A stretch of DNA of 64,000 nt from Chelatococcus sp. HY11 (lineage in GTDB: Bacteria; Pseudomonadota; Alphaproteobacteria; Rhizobiales; Beijerinckiaceae). The stretch lies in contig NZ_JAHBRX010000002.1 in assembly GCF_018398335.1 (NCBI RefSeq), forward strand, positions 868,001-932,000, in the 5' to 3' direction. The notes beneath the pieces are model-generated. The model saw nothing but the letters and a program-made list of their open reading frames with translations, was not told the DNA's origin and did no database searches. The position numbers were made by a program, and so were the translations under genes. Shown piece by piece: positions 1 to 8,356 of this stretch. Numbering within the stretch: the first letter of the stretch is position 1; the number at the start of each line of letters is the position of its first letter.

Positions 1-630
1 AGCCTTGATGGCAGCCCCCATAATGGCAGAGGCGATGTCGTTTTCGTTTGCACCAACCTTCGTGACGGCAAGACCAGCGCTCATTCCGGCCTCGTTTGCA
101 TGTCCGGCCTTCTCCATCTGCTCGATCTCCAAGGCGGATTTGATCCGCCGCAGAGGTTCCACGAGCCCGGTTGCGTCCAGGAGAGGGCCAAAGTCCGCCA
201 CGAGCCTGTTGTAGAGGTTGATGGTCAGGAACCATCCGCTTTGATCGATGGCCACACGCTTCCCACGCCAACCGCGTGCGAAGAGGACTTCCGCGACGGC
301 GGAAGCCGGCACGACGTCATCGGCATAGCCGATAATATCATCAAGATAGGTATTGAGGCGCGCGTTCATGGCCTCCAGTCCGCGCAGGACATGGAATGGC
401 TTGCCCTCCAATGGTATGCACAAACACTGGAACGCGTAGTATCCAGGCGTTTGCTGGCCAGACAGATAGAATATATTCTCCGGTCCCGATAGTAGAACAA
501 GATCGAAACCGCGCTCGCTCATCGCGACGCGAAGCTTGGCAAGACGTCGCTCATATTCATCTTTAGGGAAAACGCTCTCTTTGCCTTGCGGCACTTCCTG
601 CAAGATGTCGTTGAGGTCAAAATCCGCCAT
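1..630 (-). CDS. Creatinase-like M24-family hydrolase, N-terminal part (cut by window edge)
   Basis: Reading the minus strand from an ATG at 630 gives 210 open codons running off the left edge. The protein begins MADFDLNDILQEVP and has the creatinase-type N-terminal domain, including SGPENIFYLSG, CIPLEGKPFHVLRGLE and, near residue 165, RRIKSALEIEQMEKAG, where the M24 pita-bread domain starts. The catalytic half lies outside the window, so hydrolase type and metal dependence cannot be judged. A GGAG lies about ten bases before the start. It is a paralogue of the gene at 7190-8347: both share SGPENIFY and IPLEGKPF in equivalent places. It diverges from the importer operon that starts at 1041, which suggests a shared substrate and regulation. 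Confidence 0.85.
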   Translation of the reverse strand, partial: MADFDLNDILQEVPQGKESVFPKDEYERRLAKLRVAMSERGFDLVLLSGPENIFYLSGQQTPGYYAFQCLCIPLEGKPFHVLRGLEAMNARLNTYLDDIIGYADDVVPASAVAEVLFARGWRGKRVAIDQSGWFLTINLYNRLVADFGPLLDATGLVEPLRRIKSALEIEQMEKAGHANEAGMSAGLAVTKVGANENDIASAIMGAAIKA

Positions 631-1040
631 GATCGTCTTGCTCCACGCTGGAGGCCTACGCGCTGCGAGGCGCAGGAAGCCACACATCATAATTGTATAT
701 TAACGAGCCATTTGATCAATTCAACACCAATCGCCCGGATCATGCAAGCGTCACTCACCCGGCGGGATTGCTGCTCTGCCCGAATTAGAGGCACACGCAA
801 TTCGGCGCGACCGAATTAATTTATAATTAAATATCAATATTCTATCAGCCTTCGCACGATAAGCCTGGAAATCCCCCGCTGTCAAAGTGATTGCTAAGCT
901 GGCGGACAGTTGCTGAAATGATGGGCGTTAGATTGCTGAAAATGTATCAAAAAAAACAAAATGCCAGCTAGACACGGGCCTTCTCGCGTTCTTAAATGTG
1001 GCATCAACACAAGAAAAAATTGAATCGACGAGGTGGAACC
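631..1040. promoter_or_regulatory. Divergent promoter region between M24 gene and ABC importer operon
   Basis: This 410 bp has no convincing gene and is AT-richer than its neighbours. It must hold the promoters of both flanking genes. An AT-rich near-palindrome (TTAATTTATAATTAA) lies around 815-830. TTGCTGAAA occurs twice in the same direction, at 910-918 and 933-941, 23 bp apart. These are possible regulator contacts, but no regulator gene is adjacent to assign them to. Confidence 0.5.
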
Positions 1041-2117
1041 ATGAAACATCGTGTGAGCCGCTTGGCGGCGATCGTCGGGTTGGGAATTTCATGTTTGGCG
1101 GTGAATCAGCTCCAGGCTCAGGAAGCCTGCACCTCCATGCAAGTATTTCTGGGCATCGCGCCAAACCATCGCGAGAACGTGATGGAATACATCGCTCCCA
1201 AGCTGAAAGAAAAATACAACGTCGAACTCGTCGCCGAGGCTATCGGCTCGGCGAACATGGTGGAGCGCATCACGGCGCAGGGCGCCAACCCGCGCATTTC
1301 GATCGCGCAATGGGATGTGCCGATCGGGCTGACGGCCTGCGAGCAGGGACTGTGCAAGCCGATCGACGCCAACCGCGCGCCGAATACCAAGAATCTGGCC
1401 GATTGGGCTGTGACCAAGGATAAAGATGGCAATCCGAATGTACTGGCCACGAATGTGCTTGGCGTCGGCATTATCTATGACGAGGAGCAGTTCAAGAAGA
1501 ACAATATGGCACCGCCTAAATCATGGACGGATCTCAACCGTCCGGACATGAAGGGCAGGCTCGCGATAACCGCGCCTCAGAGCACGATGGGCACCGCGGC
1601 CCTTGTGATGTTGGCCAAGAACAACGGCGGCGGCGAAGCCAACATTGATCCCGGCTTCGATGCGACCAAGAAGCTTCTTCCCAATATCCATACCGTTTTC
1701 ACCTGGACCTCCGAGCTATCCAATCTGATGCAGCTTGGTGAGGTCTGGGCGGCTGTCACAAGTTCGAATATTGCTCCAGCCTTGCGTGCGCAGGGTATCC
1801 CAATGAAATTTGTCATTCCGCAGGAAGGATCCCCGACGGTCAACGGAGGACTTTCTCTCGTCAAGGGCGCGCCTTGCGAGGAAGCTGCTTACGAGTACAT
1901 CAACTTGTACTATAGCGACGAGTTCCAGGCCCTTCGCATGCGGAAAGGCGCGACGGCAAGCCCCAGCGCATCGGCATGGTCGAAGCTCACACCCGAAGAG
2001 CAAGCCGGGATGGGCCTGACGGCGAACGATTTCTCGAAGCTCGTCAACTTTGACTGGCGCGCCATCAATGCGGCTCGGCCCGGCTGGATCGAGCGCTGGC
2101 AGCGCGAGGTCCGCTAG
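1041..2117 (+). CDS. ABC transporter periplasmic substrate-binding protein, PotD/family 1-like
   Basis: This 358-residue protein would capture the substrate in the periplasm for the importer encoded just downstream. I chose ATG 1041 because AGGTGG lies just before it and the protein then opens with a clean signal peptide (KHR basic end, hydrophobic core, likely cleavage after LQA near residue 26). An in-frame start about 45 bases earlier would spoil the signal. The mature part resembles polyamine/iron-type family 1 binding proteins, with a TAPQSTMGTAAL-type loop in the middle and YYSDEFQ near the C-terminus. The ligand cannot be named; the company of amidohydrolases suggests a small nitrogenous compound. 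A hairpin separates it from the ATPase gene. Confidence 0.85.
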   Translation: MKHRVSRLAAIVGLGISCLAVNQLQAQEACTSMQVFLGIAPNHRENVMEYIAPKLKEKYNVELVAEAIGSANMVERITAQGANPRISIAQWDVPIGLTACEQGLCKPIDANRAPNTKNLADWAVTKDKDGNPNVLATNVLGVGIIYDEEQFKKNNMAPPKSWTDLNRPDMKGRLAITAPQSTMGTAALVMLAKNNGGGEANIDPGFDATKKLLPNIHTVFTWTSELSNLMQLGEVWAAVTSSNIAPALRAQGIPMKFVIPQEGSPTVNGGLSLVKGAPCEEAAYEYINLYYSDEFQALRMRKGATASPSASAWSKLTPEEQAGMGLTANDFSKLVNFDWRAINAARPGWIERWQREVR

Positions 2118-2130
2118 ACCGCATGCGGAC

Positions 2131-2160
2131 ATGAGCCCGCTCTTCCGAGATCGGGCTCAT
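2131..2160 (+). terminator. Intercistronic hairpin after the binding-protein gene
   Basis: ATGAGCCCG (2131-2139) and CGGGCTCAT (2152-2160) form a perfect 9 bp stem with a 12-base loop, starting 13 bases after the stop codon. There is no strong U tract behind it. A partial attenuator or 3'-end stabiliser that keeps the binding protein in excess over the membrane subunits is more likely than a full terminator. Confidence 0.6.
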
Positions 2161-2262
2161 GCTTTGTACCGGACCACCGCGCTCACGCGTGCATCATCAG
2201 TCGTGAAACTGCCTGCAAAGAGCCTTGCCATGATTGCTGCCCTCAGGAGACACGAAGCGCCG

Positions 2263-3375
2263 ATGGACCATTTCGCGCAGGAGAGCCACCGCAAGCCGAT
2301 CCTGCGGATCGAGGGCGTCACCAAGACGCTCCAAAATCAGCACGTCCTGCAGGATCTCCATCTGGAGATCGCCGAGGGCGAGTTCCTGACGCTGCTCGGC
2401 CCTTCTGGCTGCGGCAAGACAACAACGCTGAACATGGTCGCGGGATTTCTCCAGCCCGATTCCGGCAACCTGTTCCTGCGTGGCGTTGCGGCGAACACGT
2501 TGCCGCCACAGAAGCGCAGATTGGGCATGGTGTTTCAGTCCTGGGCGCTCTTTCCGCACATGTCCGTGTTCGACAACGTCGCCTACGGATTGCGCATGCG
2601 TGGTTTTCCAGGAAGCGAGATCCCAACGCGCGTCACGGCGATGCTTGATATGGTCCGCCTGTCGAGCGCCAAGGACAAGTTTCCCTCACAGCTCTCCGGC
2701 GGCATGCAGCAACGTGTGGCACTCGCGCGTGCACTTGTTACCGAACCGGACCTTCTTCTTCTCGACGAGCCCCTTTCCAATCTCGACGCGGCCTTGCGCA
2801 AGGATATGCAAGTCGAGATCAAGCGCATCCACGAACGGCTCAAGGTGACGACGTTGCTCGTCACCCATAGCCAGGAGGAGGCGCTCGTCATGTCTGACAG
2901 GATTGCCGTCATGCGCGGGGGGCGCATCGAGCGTATCGCCTCTCCACACACAATCTATACGGACCCCCATACCGCTTTTGTCTGTACCTTTGTCGGTGAC
3001 GCCAACATATTCGATGCGACAATCGAGAGTATTTCCGGGAACACAGCGGCGCTTCGCGTTGGAATCCAGCGCATTCTGGCATCCCGCGCTCCTCGAACTG
3101 ATGACCGAGGCGCCGTACAGATCGCCATTCGGCCAGAGAATGTAACGATAGGCCGCCAAGGCGAGGCAAGGGGGGATAACACCCTCGAGGGGACAGTCGA
3201 GGATACGATCTTCAAGGGCAGCAACATTACCTATGAAGTAAACGTAGCCGGCCGCACGCTTCAAGTACTCGACCTCCCCAAAGTCGGACAGGAGCTTTAC
3301 CAGCGCAAGGATCATGTCAGCCTCTCGTTCTCGCGGGAGAGCGTTATTCTCCTTGATGGCGGGAGGAGCATGTAA
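2263..3375 (+). CDS. ABC transporter ATP-binding protein, PotA-like
   Basis: This is the cytoplasmic ATPase of the importer, 370 residues from ATG 2263. The Walker A motif GPSGCGKT is near residues 46-53. The signature LSGGMQQR, the Walker B LLLLDEPLSNLD and a switch histidine (LLVTHSQEEA) follow in order. After residue ~240 comes a TOBE-like domain typical of PotA/CUT1 ATPases. An in-frame ATG at 2230 is possible, but AGGAGA at 2244 favours 2263. Its stop overlaps the permease start by one base (TAATG), implying translational coupling. It is the only PotA/MalK-class ATPase in the window, so it might also serve ATPase-less importers elsewhere, though that is speculative. Confidence 0.92.
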   Translation: MDHFAQESHRKPILRIEGVTKTLQNQHVLQDLHLEIAEGEFLTLLGPSGCGKTTTLNMVAGFLQPDSGNLFLRGVAANTLPPQKRRLGMVFQSWALFPHMSVFDNVAYGLRMRGFPGSEIPTRVTAMLDMVRLSSAKDKFPSQLSGGMQQRVALARALVTEPDLLLLDEPLSNLDAALRKDMQVEIKRIHERLKVTTLLVTHSQEEALVMSDRIAVMRGGRIERIASPHTIYTDPHTAFVCTFVGDANIFDATIESISGNTAALRVGIQRILASRAPRTDDRGAVQIAIRPENVTIGRQGEARGDNTLEGTVEDTIFKGSNITYEVNVAGRTLQVLDLPKVGQELYQRKDHVSLSFSRESVILLDGGRSM

Positions 3376-4295
3376 TGGCTGATCTGACCGCCAGCACCTT
3401 GCCCACGCCGGGACGGACTGCGCGAGGGCTTAGTGCTAACATTACAGCGCTTATGTTCACCGCGCCGATTATTCTCCTTCTGATCGTCTTTTTCGCCGTA
3501 CCCCTCTTCGATCTCTTCGGCTTCAGTTTCACCGCCTACAGGCCTGGGCCACGCACCAGCGATGGGCCTGCGACGCTGGTGAACTTCACCGCGATATTCG
3601 GGGATCCCTTTTATCTCGCTATGATCGCAAATTCGCTCGTGCTCGGTTTGCTGACCGTGGTGACGACTCTGCTCGTGGGCTACCCGGTTGCATTTTACCT
3701 GACACGTGCCAGCGGATGGGAGCGCACGCTGATCTCGGTCGCCTGCCTGCTTCCGATCTTCGTCAATCTGATTGTTGGAATTCTCGGCTGGTATATCCTG
3801 CTGCTACCGTTTGGTGTCTTCCAGCAGATCCTTTCATCGGTTGGCCTTGTTGATGGGCCCCTGCCCTGGCTGCGGTCGTTCTGGACACTCGTCGCGGTCC
3901 TCACCTACGAGCATGTACCGTTCGCCATCCTCATCCTGGCATCGACTATCCAGGCCGTGCCGCAAGACAAGATCAACGCCGCGCGCATTCTCGGGGCATC
4001 CACGCCGCGGATCGTCTGGAACCTGATGCTGCCACTGACCGCGCCCGGGCTGGTGGCCAGCGCCATTCTCGTGTTTTCGCTCAGCGTTTCTTCCTACCTC
4101 ATCCCGATCCTTATCAGCGGGCCGCGAACACAGGTGCTGCCAATCGCGATCTTCAGCTATGCGAGTGAACTGATGAATTGGCCAATGGCCTCCGCTCTCG
4201 CTCTCGTGCTGCTCATCGTCGTCGCAACGATCACCTATGCCGCGGCAGCTGTCGCGAACCGCGTCACGCGCCGCGGACAATGGGAGATGGTGTGA
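3375..4295 (+). CDS. ABC transporter permease, PotB-like
   Basis: This 306-residue inner-membrane protein has about six hydrophobic helices, the first near residues 25-50 (ALMFTAPIILLLIVFF). The cytoplasmic EAA-type loop that contacts the ATPase is seen at INAARILGASTPRIVW. A long periplasmic stretch after helix 1 is usual for the B-type subunit of polyamine-class importers. It overlaps the ATPase gene by one base and the next permease by one base (TGATG), so the three are co-translated. It would form a heterodimer with the product of 4295-5080. Confidence 0.9.
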   Translation: MADLTASTLPTPGRTARGLSANITALMFTAPIILLLIVFFAVPLFDLFGFSFTAYRPGPRTSDGPATLVNFTAIFGDPFYLAMIANSLVLGLLTVVTTLLVGYPVAFYLTRASGWERTLISVACLLPIFVNLIVGILGWYILLLPFGVFQQILSSVGLVDGPLPWLRSFWTLVAVLTYEHVPFAILILASTIQAVPQDKINAARILGASTPRIVWNLMLPLTAPGLVASAILVFSLSVSSYLIPILISGPRTQVLPIAIFSYASELMNWPMASALALVLLIVVATITYAAAAVANRVTRRGQWEMV

Positions 4296-5080
4296 TGAGG
4301 CTACTTCGCGTTTTCGTCTATCTCATCGTCGTGCTGATGCTTCTCCCGACCCTGATCAGCCTGCCGGTGGCATTGACCGCCACGTCGGGTATCCGGTTCC
4401 CGCCGGTTGGTTTGAGCACACGGTGGTTCGAGGCCATCTTCACCGATGGCGTCCTGCTGGCATCCATCTGGCGCAGTTTCGTGCTCGCGGTCATCGCATC
4501 CATTGTCGCCGTTGTCATCAGCGTGCCATGCGCCTTCGCGCTCGAGCGCTCGCGCGGCAAATGGCGCAACACGGTCGAGACCTTCATAACCGGCCCACGC
4601 ATGATTCCGCAGATCGTCTTCGTCCTGGCGCTTCTCGTCTATTTCGAGCGCCTTGGCATCGCGGAAACCTTTGTTGGTCTCGTCATCGCTCATCTCGTCA
4701 TCTCGATCCCATTCGCCTTCCGGACCGTCATGGTGTCCGTCGCATCTGTTGATCGTCGGCTGGAGTGGAGCAGCGCTATCCTCGGCGCGAATTCCGTGTC
4801 CACGTTCTTCCGTATCGTTGTTCCGCAGATCAAGACGGGAATGATTGCGGCGTTCATCTTCACGTTCATTCTGTCATTTAACAATGTCACGATGGCACTA
4901 TTTCTCTCGGGCATTGGCGAGCGCACTTTGCCGGTTGAAATGTTCCAGAGAATGTATGTGGGTGGCATGACACCGGTCATTCCGGCGATTTCCTTCCTGC
5001 TGGCGATGATCGGCATCATCGCCTTCATCATCCTCGACCGCACGATCGGTGTGTACAAATACCTTGCCGGTCGCGACTGA
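4295..5080 (+). CDS. ABC transporter permease, PotC-like
   Basis: This is the second channel subunit, 261 residues. The start at 4295 overlaps the preceding stop (TGATG) and puts a transmembrane helix at the very N-terminus (VFVYLIVVLMLLPTL). The in-frame upstream extension is the out-of-frame end of the previous gene. The EAA loop appears as LEWSSAILGANSVSTFF and is followed by two more helices. With 1041-2117, 2263-3375 and 3375-4295 it completes a full four-gene importer of the polyamine/opine/iron class. No further transporter subunit follows; enzyme genes begin 59 bases later. Confidence 0.9.
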   Translation: MRLLRVFVYLIVVLMLLPTLISLPVALTATSGIRFPPVGLSTRWFEAIFTDGVLLASIWRSFVLAVIASIVAVVISVPCAFALERSRGKWRNTVETFITGPRMIPQIVFVLALLVYFERLGIAETFVGLVIAHLVISIPFAFRTVMVSVASVDRRLEWSSAILGANSVSTFFRIVVPQIKTGMIAAFIFTFILSFNNVTMALFLSGIGERTLPVEMFQRMYVGGMTPVIPAISFLLAMIGIIAFIILDRTIGVYKYLAGRD

Positions 5081-5139
5081 ATACTACGCGCGATCAACCA
5101 GACCAGAGCCGGAGCCTTCAAGCGCGGCAGGGGTTCATT

Positions 5140-6282
5140 ATGCAGATTGCTGCTATCACGATCTATACGGCCGATCTCCCGCTGGCGGACCCGTTCCAGC
5201 ATGCGTCGTCCGGCCTGATCGATGTCCTCAAGGAAGTCGTTGTCAAAGTCGAGACCGACGAGGGCGCGGTAGGCTGGAGCGAGGTACGCGGTAACGCACC
5301 CTATGTCACGGGGGAGACGCAGGGACGTGTTGTCGCGATGCTGCGCGAACTGCTCGCCCCTAGGGTATTGCTGTTGGAGCAGGTCGCGCCAGCGACATTA
5401 CCCCGGCAACTCGATGCCATCGTGCCGGGCAATACGACAGCCAAGGCTGCAATCGACATCGCTGTCCACGACGCCGCCGCGAAATCGGCCGGGCTCCCCC
5501 TCAGACAGCTGCTGGGTGGAGGGCGTGGCGATCGTGTCCATATTCATGGCACCCTGCCTTTCTGCACGGCCGAAGCGGCCGCGCATCAGGCTCTCGCTTA
5601 TCTCGACAAGGGCATCACAACCATCAAGGTCCGCCTCGGCCTGCCTGCCTTCGCCGACGATCTCGCGCGTCTGCGAGCGGTGCAAGCGGCAGTCGCGGAC
5701 CACACACGCGCGGCAGACGCGATCATTGCCGCGGATGTCAACCAGGGCTGGGGTTCCAAGGAGGCGCTGTCGAAAGCGAAACGGCTCAGCGAGAATGATC
5801 TTGGCTTCGCATTGGCCTGGTTGGAACAACCAGTTTCAGCCGCGGATACGAACGCCCTGAAGGCGGTTCGCGAGGCGGTCGATATCCCAGTGTTCGCGGA
5901 CGAGGCCTGCGGCACGCCGCAGGACCTGCTCGCGCTGATAGAGGCGAACGCGGTCGACGGCGTCCACCTCAAGCTTTGCAAGGCAGGCGGCGTCCGCAGG
6001 TTGATGGGGATGGTCGCGCTGGCGGAAGCGGCCGGCCTGCCCTACCTCATGGGCCAGATGGATGAGGGAATGCTGGCTACGGCAGCCGCATTGCAATGCG
6101 CAGCGGCGAGTTCCCCTCTGTCATGTGAGCTCTGGGGATATCAGAGGGTCGGCAGTCAGCCATTCTCGGGCATCACGATGGTTGATGGTGACATGCGGCT
6201 GTCATCTGATCCGGGCCTTGGCGTCACCACCGACGAGGCTGGGCTGACACTTATTGAACGGATCGAGAGGCCGCGATCGTGA
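5140..6282 (+). CDS. Enolase-superfamily enzyme, muconate-lactonizing/dipeptide-epimerase subgroup
   Basis: This 380-residue protein has the capping domain followed by a TIM barrel. Metal ligands are visible as D199 (AADVNQGW), E229 (LEQP) and D254 (FADEA). K278 in VHLKLCKAGG matches the subgroup's base on the sixth strand. The other catalytic motif, normally KxK, reads K163-V-R165: the second lysine, usually the second acid/base, is arginine. Members racemise or epimerise amino acids and dipeptides, cyclise muconate or make succinylbenzoate; the Lys/Lys arrangement suits alpha-proton chemistry on an amino-acid-like substrate. The ATG follows a purine-rich CAGGGG. Its stop overlaps the GTG of the next gene. 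Confidence 0.85.
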   Translation: MQIAAITIYTADLPLADPFQHASSGLIDVLKEVVVKVETDEGAVGWSEVRGNAPYVTGETQGRVVAMLRELLAPRVLLLEQVAPATLPRQLDAIVPGNTTAKAAIDIAVHDAAAKSAGLPLRQLLGGGRGDRVHIHGTLPFCTAEAAAHQALAYLDKGITTIKVRLGLPAFADDLARLRAVQAAVADHTRAADAIIAADVNQGWGSKEALSKAKRLSENDLGFALAWLEQPVSAADTNALKAVREAVDIPVFADEACGTPQDLLALIEANAVDGVHLKLCKAGGVRRLMGMVALAEAAGLPYLMGQMDEGMLATAAALQCAAASSPLSCELWGYQRVGSQPFSGITMVDGDMRLSSDPGLGVTTDEAGLTLIERIERPRS

Positions 6283-7169
6283 ACGGGATCGGCTTGATAT
6301 GGCTGATCGACGCCGATCCTCCCAGCGAAGCAGGCGGTGGCAAGGGCTTTTACCCCGCGAGCCGCTATAAAACTCCGCCCGATCCGGCGGTCATGATGCA
6401 TCGGTTTCAGACGATTGGCTCGCTCGTCGATGGCGAGGCGGGCGGCAGGGCCGTCATCACCTTGCACACCAGCCCGAGATATCGGAATGATTTCTTCGAG
6501 GGGCCCTATCACGAATTCTGGCAGCAACGCCGGGCGGCAGGCACGAGCATCGCTCTACACCCCCATGAAGATCGAGAGGACGGTTCCAGCCTTTATGATG
6601 ATCTCGATCATCTTGAAAAGGTTATCGACATGTCAATGACGAGCGCCGTATCCGCGAATATATCGTTCGACATCTTTCGGTCTGGTGGGTTCTCGTTTCA
6701 TCCCAACCTGCCTGCCCTTCTGAGGAACGTCGGACTGGCGGTCGATTGCTCGGCGGCTCCCGGCCAGCGCGATATCAGCCGGGCCATGGATTGGCCGGCC
6801 ACTCAGGTATCGGCGATCGGCGAAGGCGAGCGGGTGATTGCGGAGATTCCACTTGGCTGGAATGGCTCCGGCACCGCATTCGAACAGGACTATCTGTACA
6901 ACGAAAAGCAAGACCTGGAAGGTCTCAAGCGTGTCTGGGATTACATCCTCAAGCAAAGTGAAGCATCGCGAATACCGCGCGCCGTCAACTTCCTGACGCA
7001 CGCCTTTGGCCTCGTGGACCCTCACTGGCGGGAGCAGGCAATTCGCTTCCTTGATTGGGCTTGTCGGCACGGTGGCGCGCTCGTCAATGCCGAAGGCGCG
7101 CTGCGCATGATGTCCCTTACCACCTTGAGCGAAAAACAATCGACTTTGCCGATTTATGCGGGTCGATAA
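6279..7169 (+). CDS. Polysaccharide-deacetylase-like (NodB-fold) protein, function unknown
   Basis: This 296-residue soluble protein starts at a GTG overlapping the preceding stop by four bases. It has no signal peptide, so it is cytoplasmic. I recognise it only weakly: HTSPRYRNDFF, IALHPHED, FRSGGFSFHPNLPALLRNVGLAVDCSA and THAFGLVD, spaced along the chain, resemble NodB-fold deacetylases, with HPHED a possible metal-binding motif and FRSGG matching the family's conserved RxG segment. Family members remove acetyl or formyl groups from N-acyl compounds or hydrolyse cyclic amides. Its place between an epimerase and an amidinohydrolase-like gene suggests a C-N hydrolysis step on the imported compound. 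It could also be a diverged enzyme with another role. Confidence 0.6.
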   Translation: MNGIGLIWLIDADPPSEAGGGKGFYPASRYKTPPDPAVMMHRFQTIGSLVDGEAGGRAVITLHTSPRYRNDFFEGPYHEFWQQRRAAGTSIALHPHEDREDGSSLYDDLDHLEKVIDMSMTSAVSANISFDIFRSGGFSFHPNLPALLRNVGLAVDCSAAPGQRDISRAMDWPATQVSAIGEGERVIAEIPLGWNGSGTAFEQDYLYNEKQDLEGLKRVWDYILKQSEASRIPRAVNFLTHAFGLVDPHWREQAIRFLDWACRHGGALVNAEGALRMMSLTTLSEKQSTLPIYAGR

Positions 7170-7189
7170 GCGATAACAGGACAGAGCGA

Positions 7190-8347
7190 ATGATCGAGCA
7201 CAACATCCAGCAGGAACTCTTCTTCCCCCCTGAGGAATTCGAGAAACGGCTAGCAGCGATCCGCAAGCAGATGTCGGCGAAGAATGTCGACGTCATGCTA
7301 TGCTCAGGTCCGGAGAACATTTTCTACGCATCCGGTTACCAGACCTTCGGATATCACAATTATCAACTCCTAGCGATCCCCTTGGAGGGTAAACCGTTCC
7401 TGATCCTTCGTTACCTTGAGAGCCTGCTGGCGTATCGCTATTCCTTCATTCAGGACGTCGTAACCTGGGACGATACTGACGATCCCGTGGCGATCACGAT
7501 TGCAGCGCTAAAGGAGCGCGGTCTGGCGCGCGGCGCAGTCGGGGTTGAAATGACGAGCCACTTCTTCCAGGTCTCGACATTTCTCAAGCTCAAGGCAGGC
7601 CTTGAACAGCTAGTCGACGGCTCGGGCATCGTGGAAGCCACCCGGGCCATCAAGTCTCCCCTTGAAATCGAATACATGCGTGAGGCGGCGCGCCTCACGG
7701 ACGTTGGTATGGCCGCGGCGATCGCGGAAATCGCCACCGGCAAGCTTGATCAGGATATCGCCGCCGGCTGCTTTGACGCGATGACGCGCGCGGGATCGGA
7801 ATGGACCTGCCGTGATCCGATTGTGACCACGGGAGATCGCTCGGGTCTACCGCATAGCTGCTACATGCGGCAGACGCTCGCGGCGGAAGACGCTGTTCTC
7901 ATTGAGATTTCAGCCGTCTACAAGCGCTACTACGCACCCATGATGCGGGGTGGGCTTGTGGGCCGCCCCAACGCCCAGGTCGAGCGCCTTGCGAGCATCT
8001 GTATCGAGGCTTTGAACGCGGCGATCGACGCCATCCGCCCGGGTGTGACCTCAGGCGAGGTCGACTATGCGGCGCGGCGCGTCATCGAACGCGAGGGCAT
8101 GTGGGAGAATTATCGCAAACGCACCGGCTATTCCGTCGGCCTTGGTTTCTCGAGTTGGGTCGAGGGCGCGATCGGCAGCATCAAGAAGGATGATCCGATG
8201 GTTCTTCAGCCAGGCATGTGCTTTCATCTGCCCGTTGCCTTGCGACTTTACGGCGAGGCCGGGCTCGGCTTCTCGGAAACGATCGTTGTCACTGAAACGG
8301 GCGTCGAGGTTCTCGGCAAGACGCCGCGCGAACTCGCCATAAGGTGA
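7190..8347 (+). CDS. Creatinase/ectoine-hydrolase-like M24 protein lacking most metal ligands
   Basis: This 385-residue protein starts at ATG 7190, preceded by AGGACAG. It has a creatinase N-terminal domain (SGPENIFYASG near 39-49) and an M24 pita-bread domain from about residue 155. Of the five canonical metal-binding positions of M24 aminopeptidases, the first Asp is Glu239, the second Asp is Pro250, the His is Tyr314 and the first Glu is Pro348; only Glu363 remains. H222 (GLPHSCY) sits where the catalytic His of creatinase-type enzymes would be. It is therefore more likely a metal-independent C-N hydrolase, as in creatinase or ectoine hydrolase, than a peptidase. It is a paralogue of the partial gene at 1-630. 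Confidence 0.85.
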   Translation: MIEHNIQQELFFPPEEFEKRLAAIRKQMSAKNVDVMLCSGPENIFYASGYQTFGYHNYQLLAIPLEGKPFLILRYLESLLAYRYSFIQDVVTWDDTDDPVAITIAALKERGLARGAVGVEMTSHFFQVSTFLKLKAGLEQLVDGSGIVEATRAIKSPLEIEYMREAARLTDVGMAAAIAEIATGKLDQDIAAGCFDAMTRAGSEWTCRDPIVTTGDRSGLPHSCYMRQTLAAEDAVLIEISAVYKRYYAPMMRGGLVGRPNAQVERLASICIEALNAAIDAIRPGVTSGEVDYAARRVIEREGMWENYRKRTGYSVGLGFSSWVEGAIGSIKKDDPMVLQPGMCFHLPVALRLYGEAGLGFSETIVVTETGVEVLGKTPRELAIR

Positions 8348-8356
8348 AGGTGCGAC

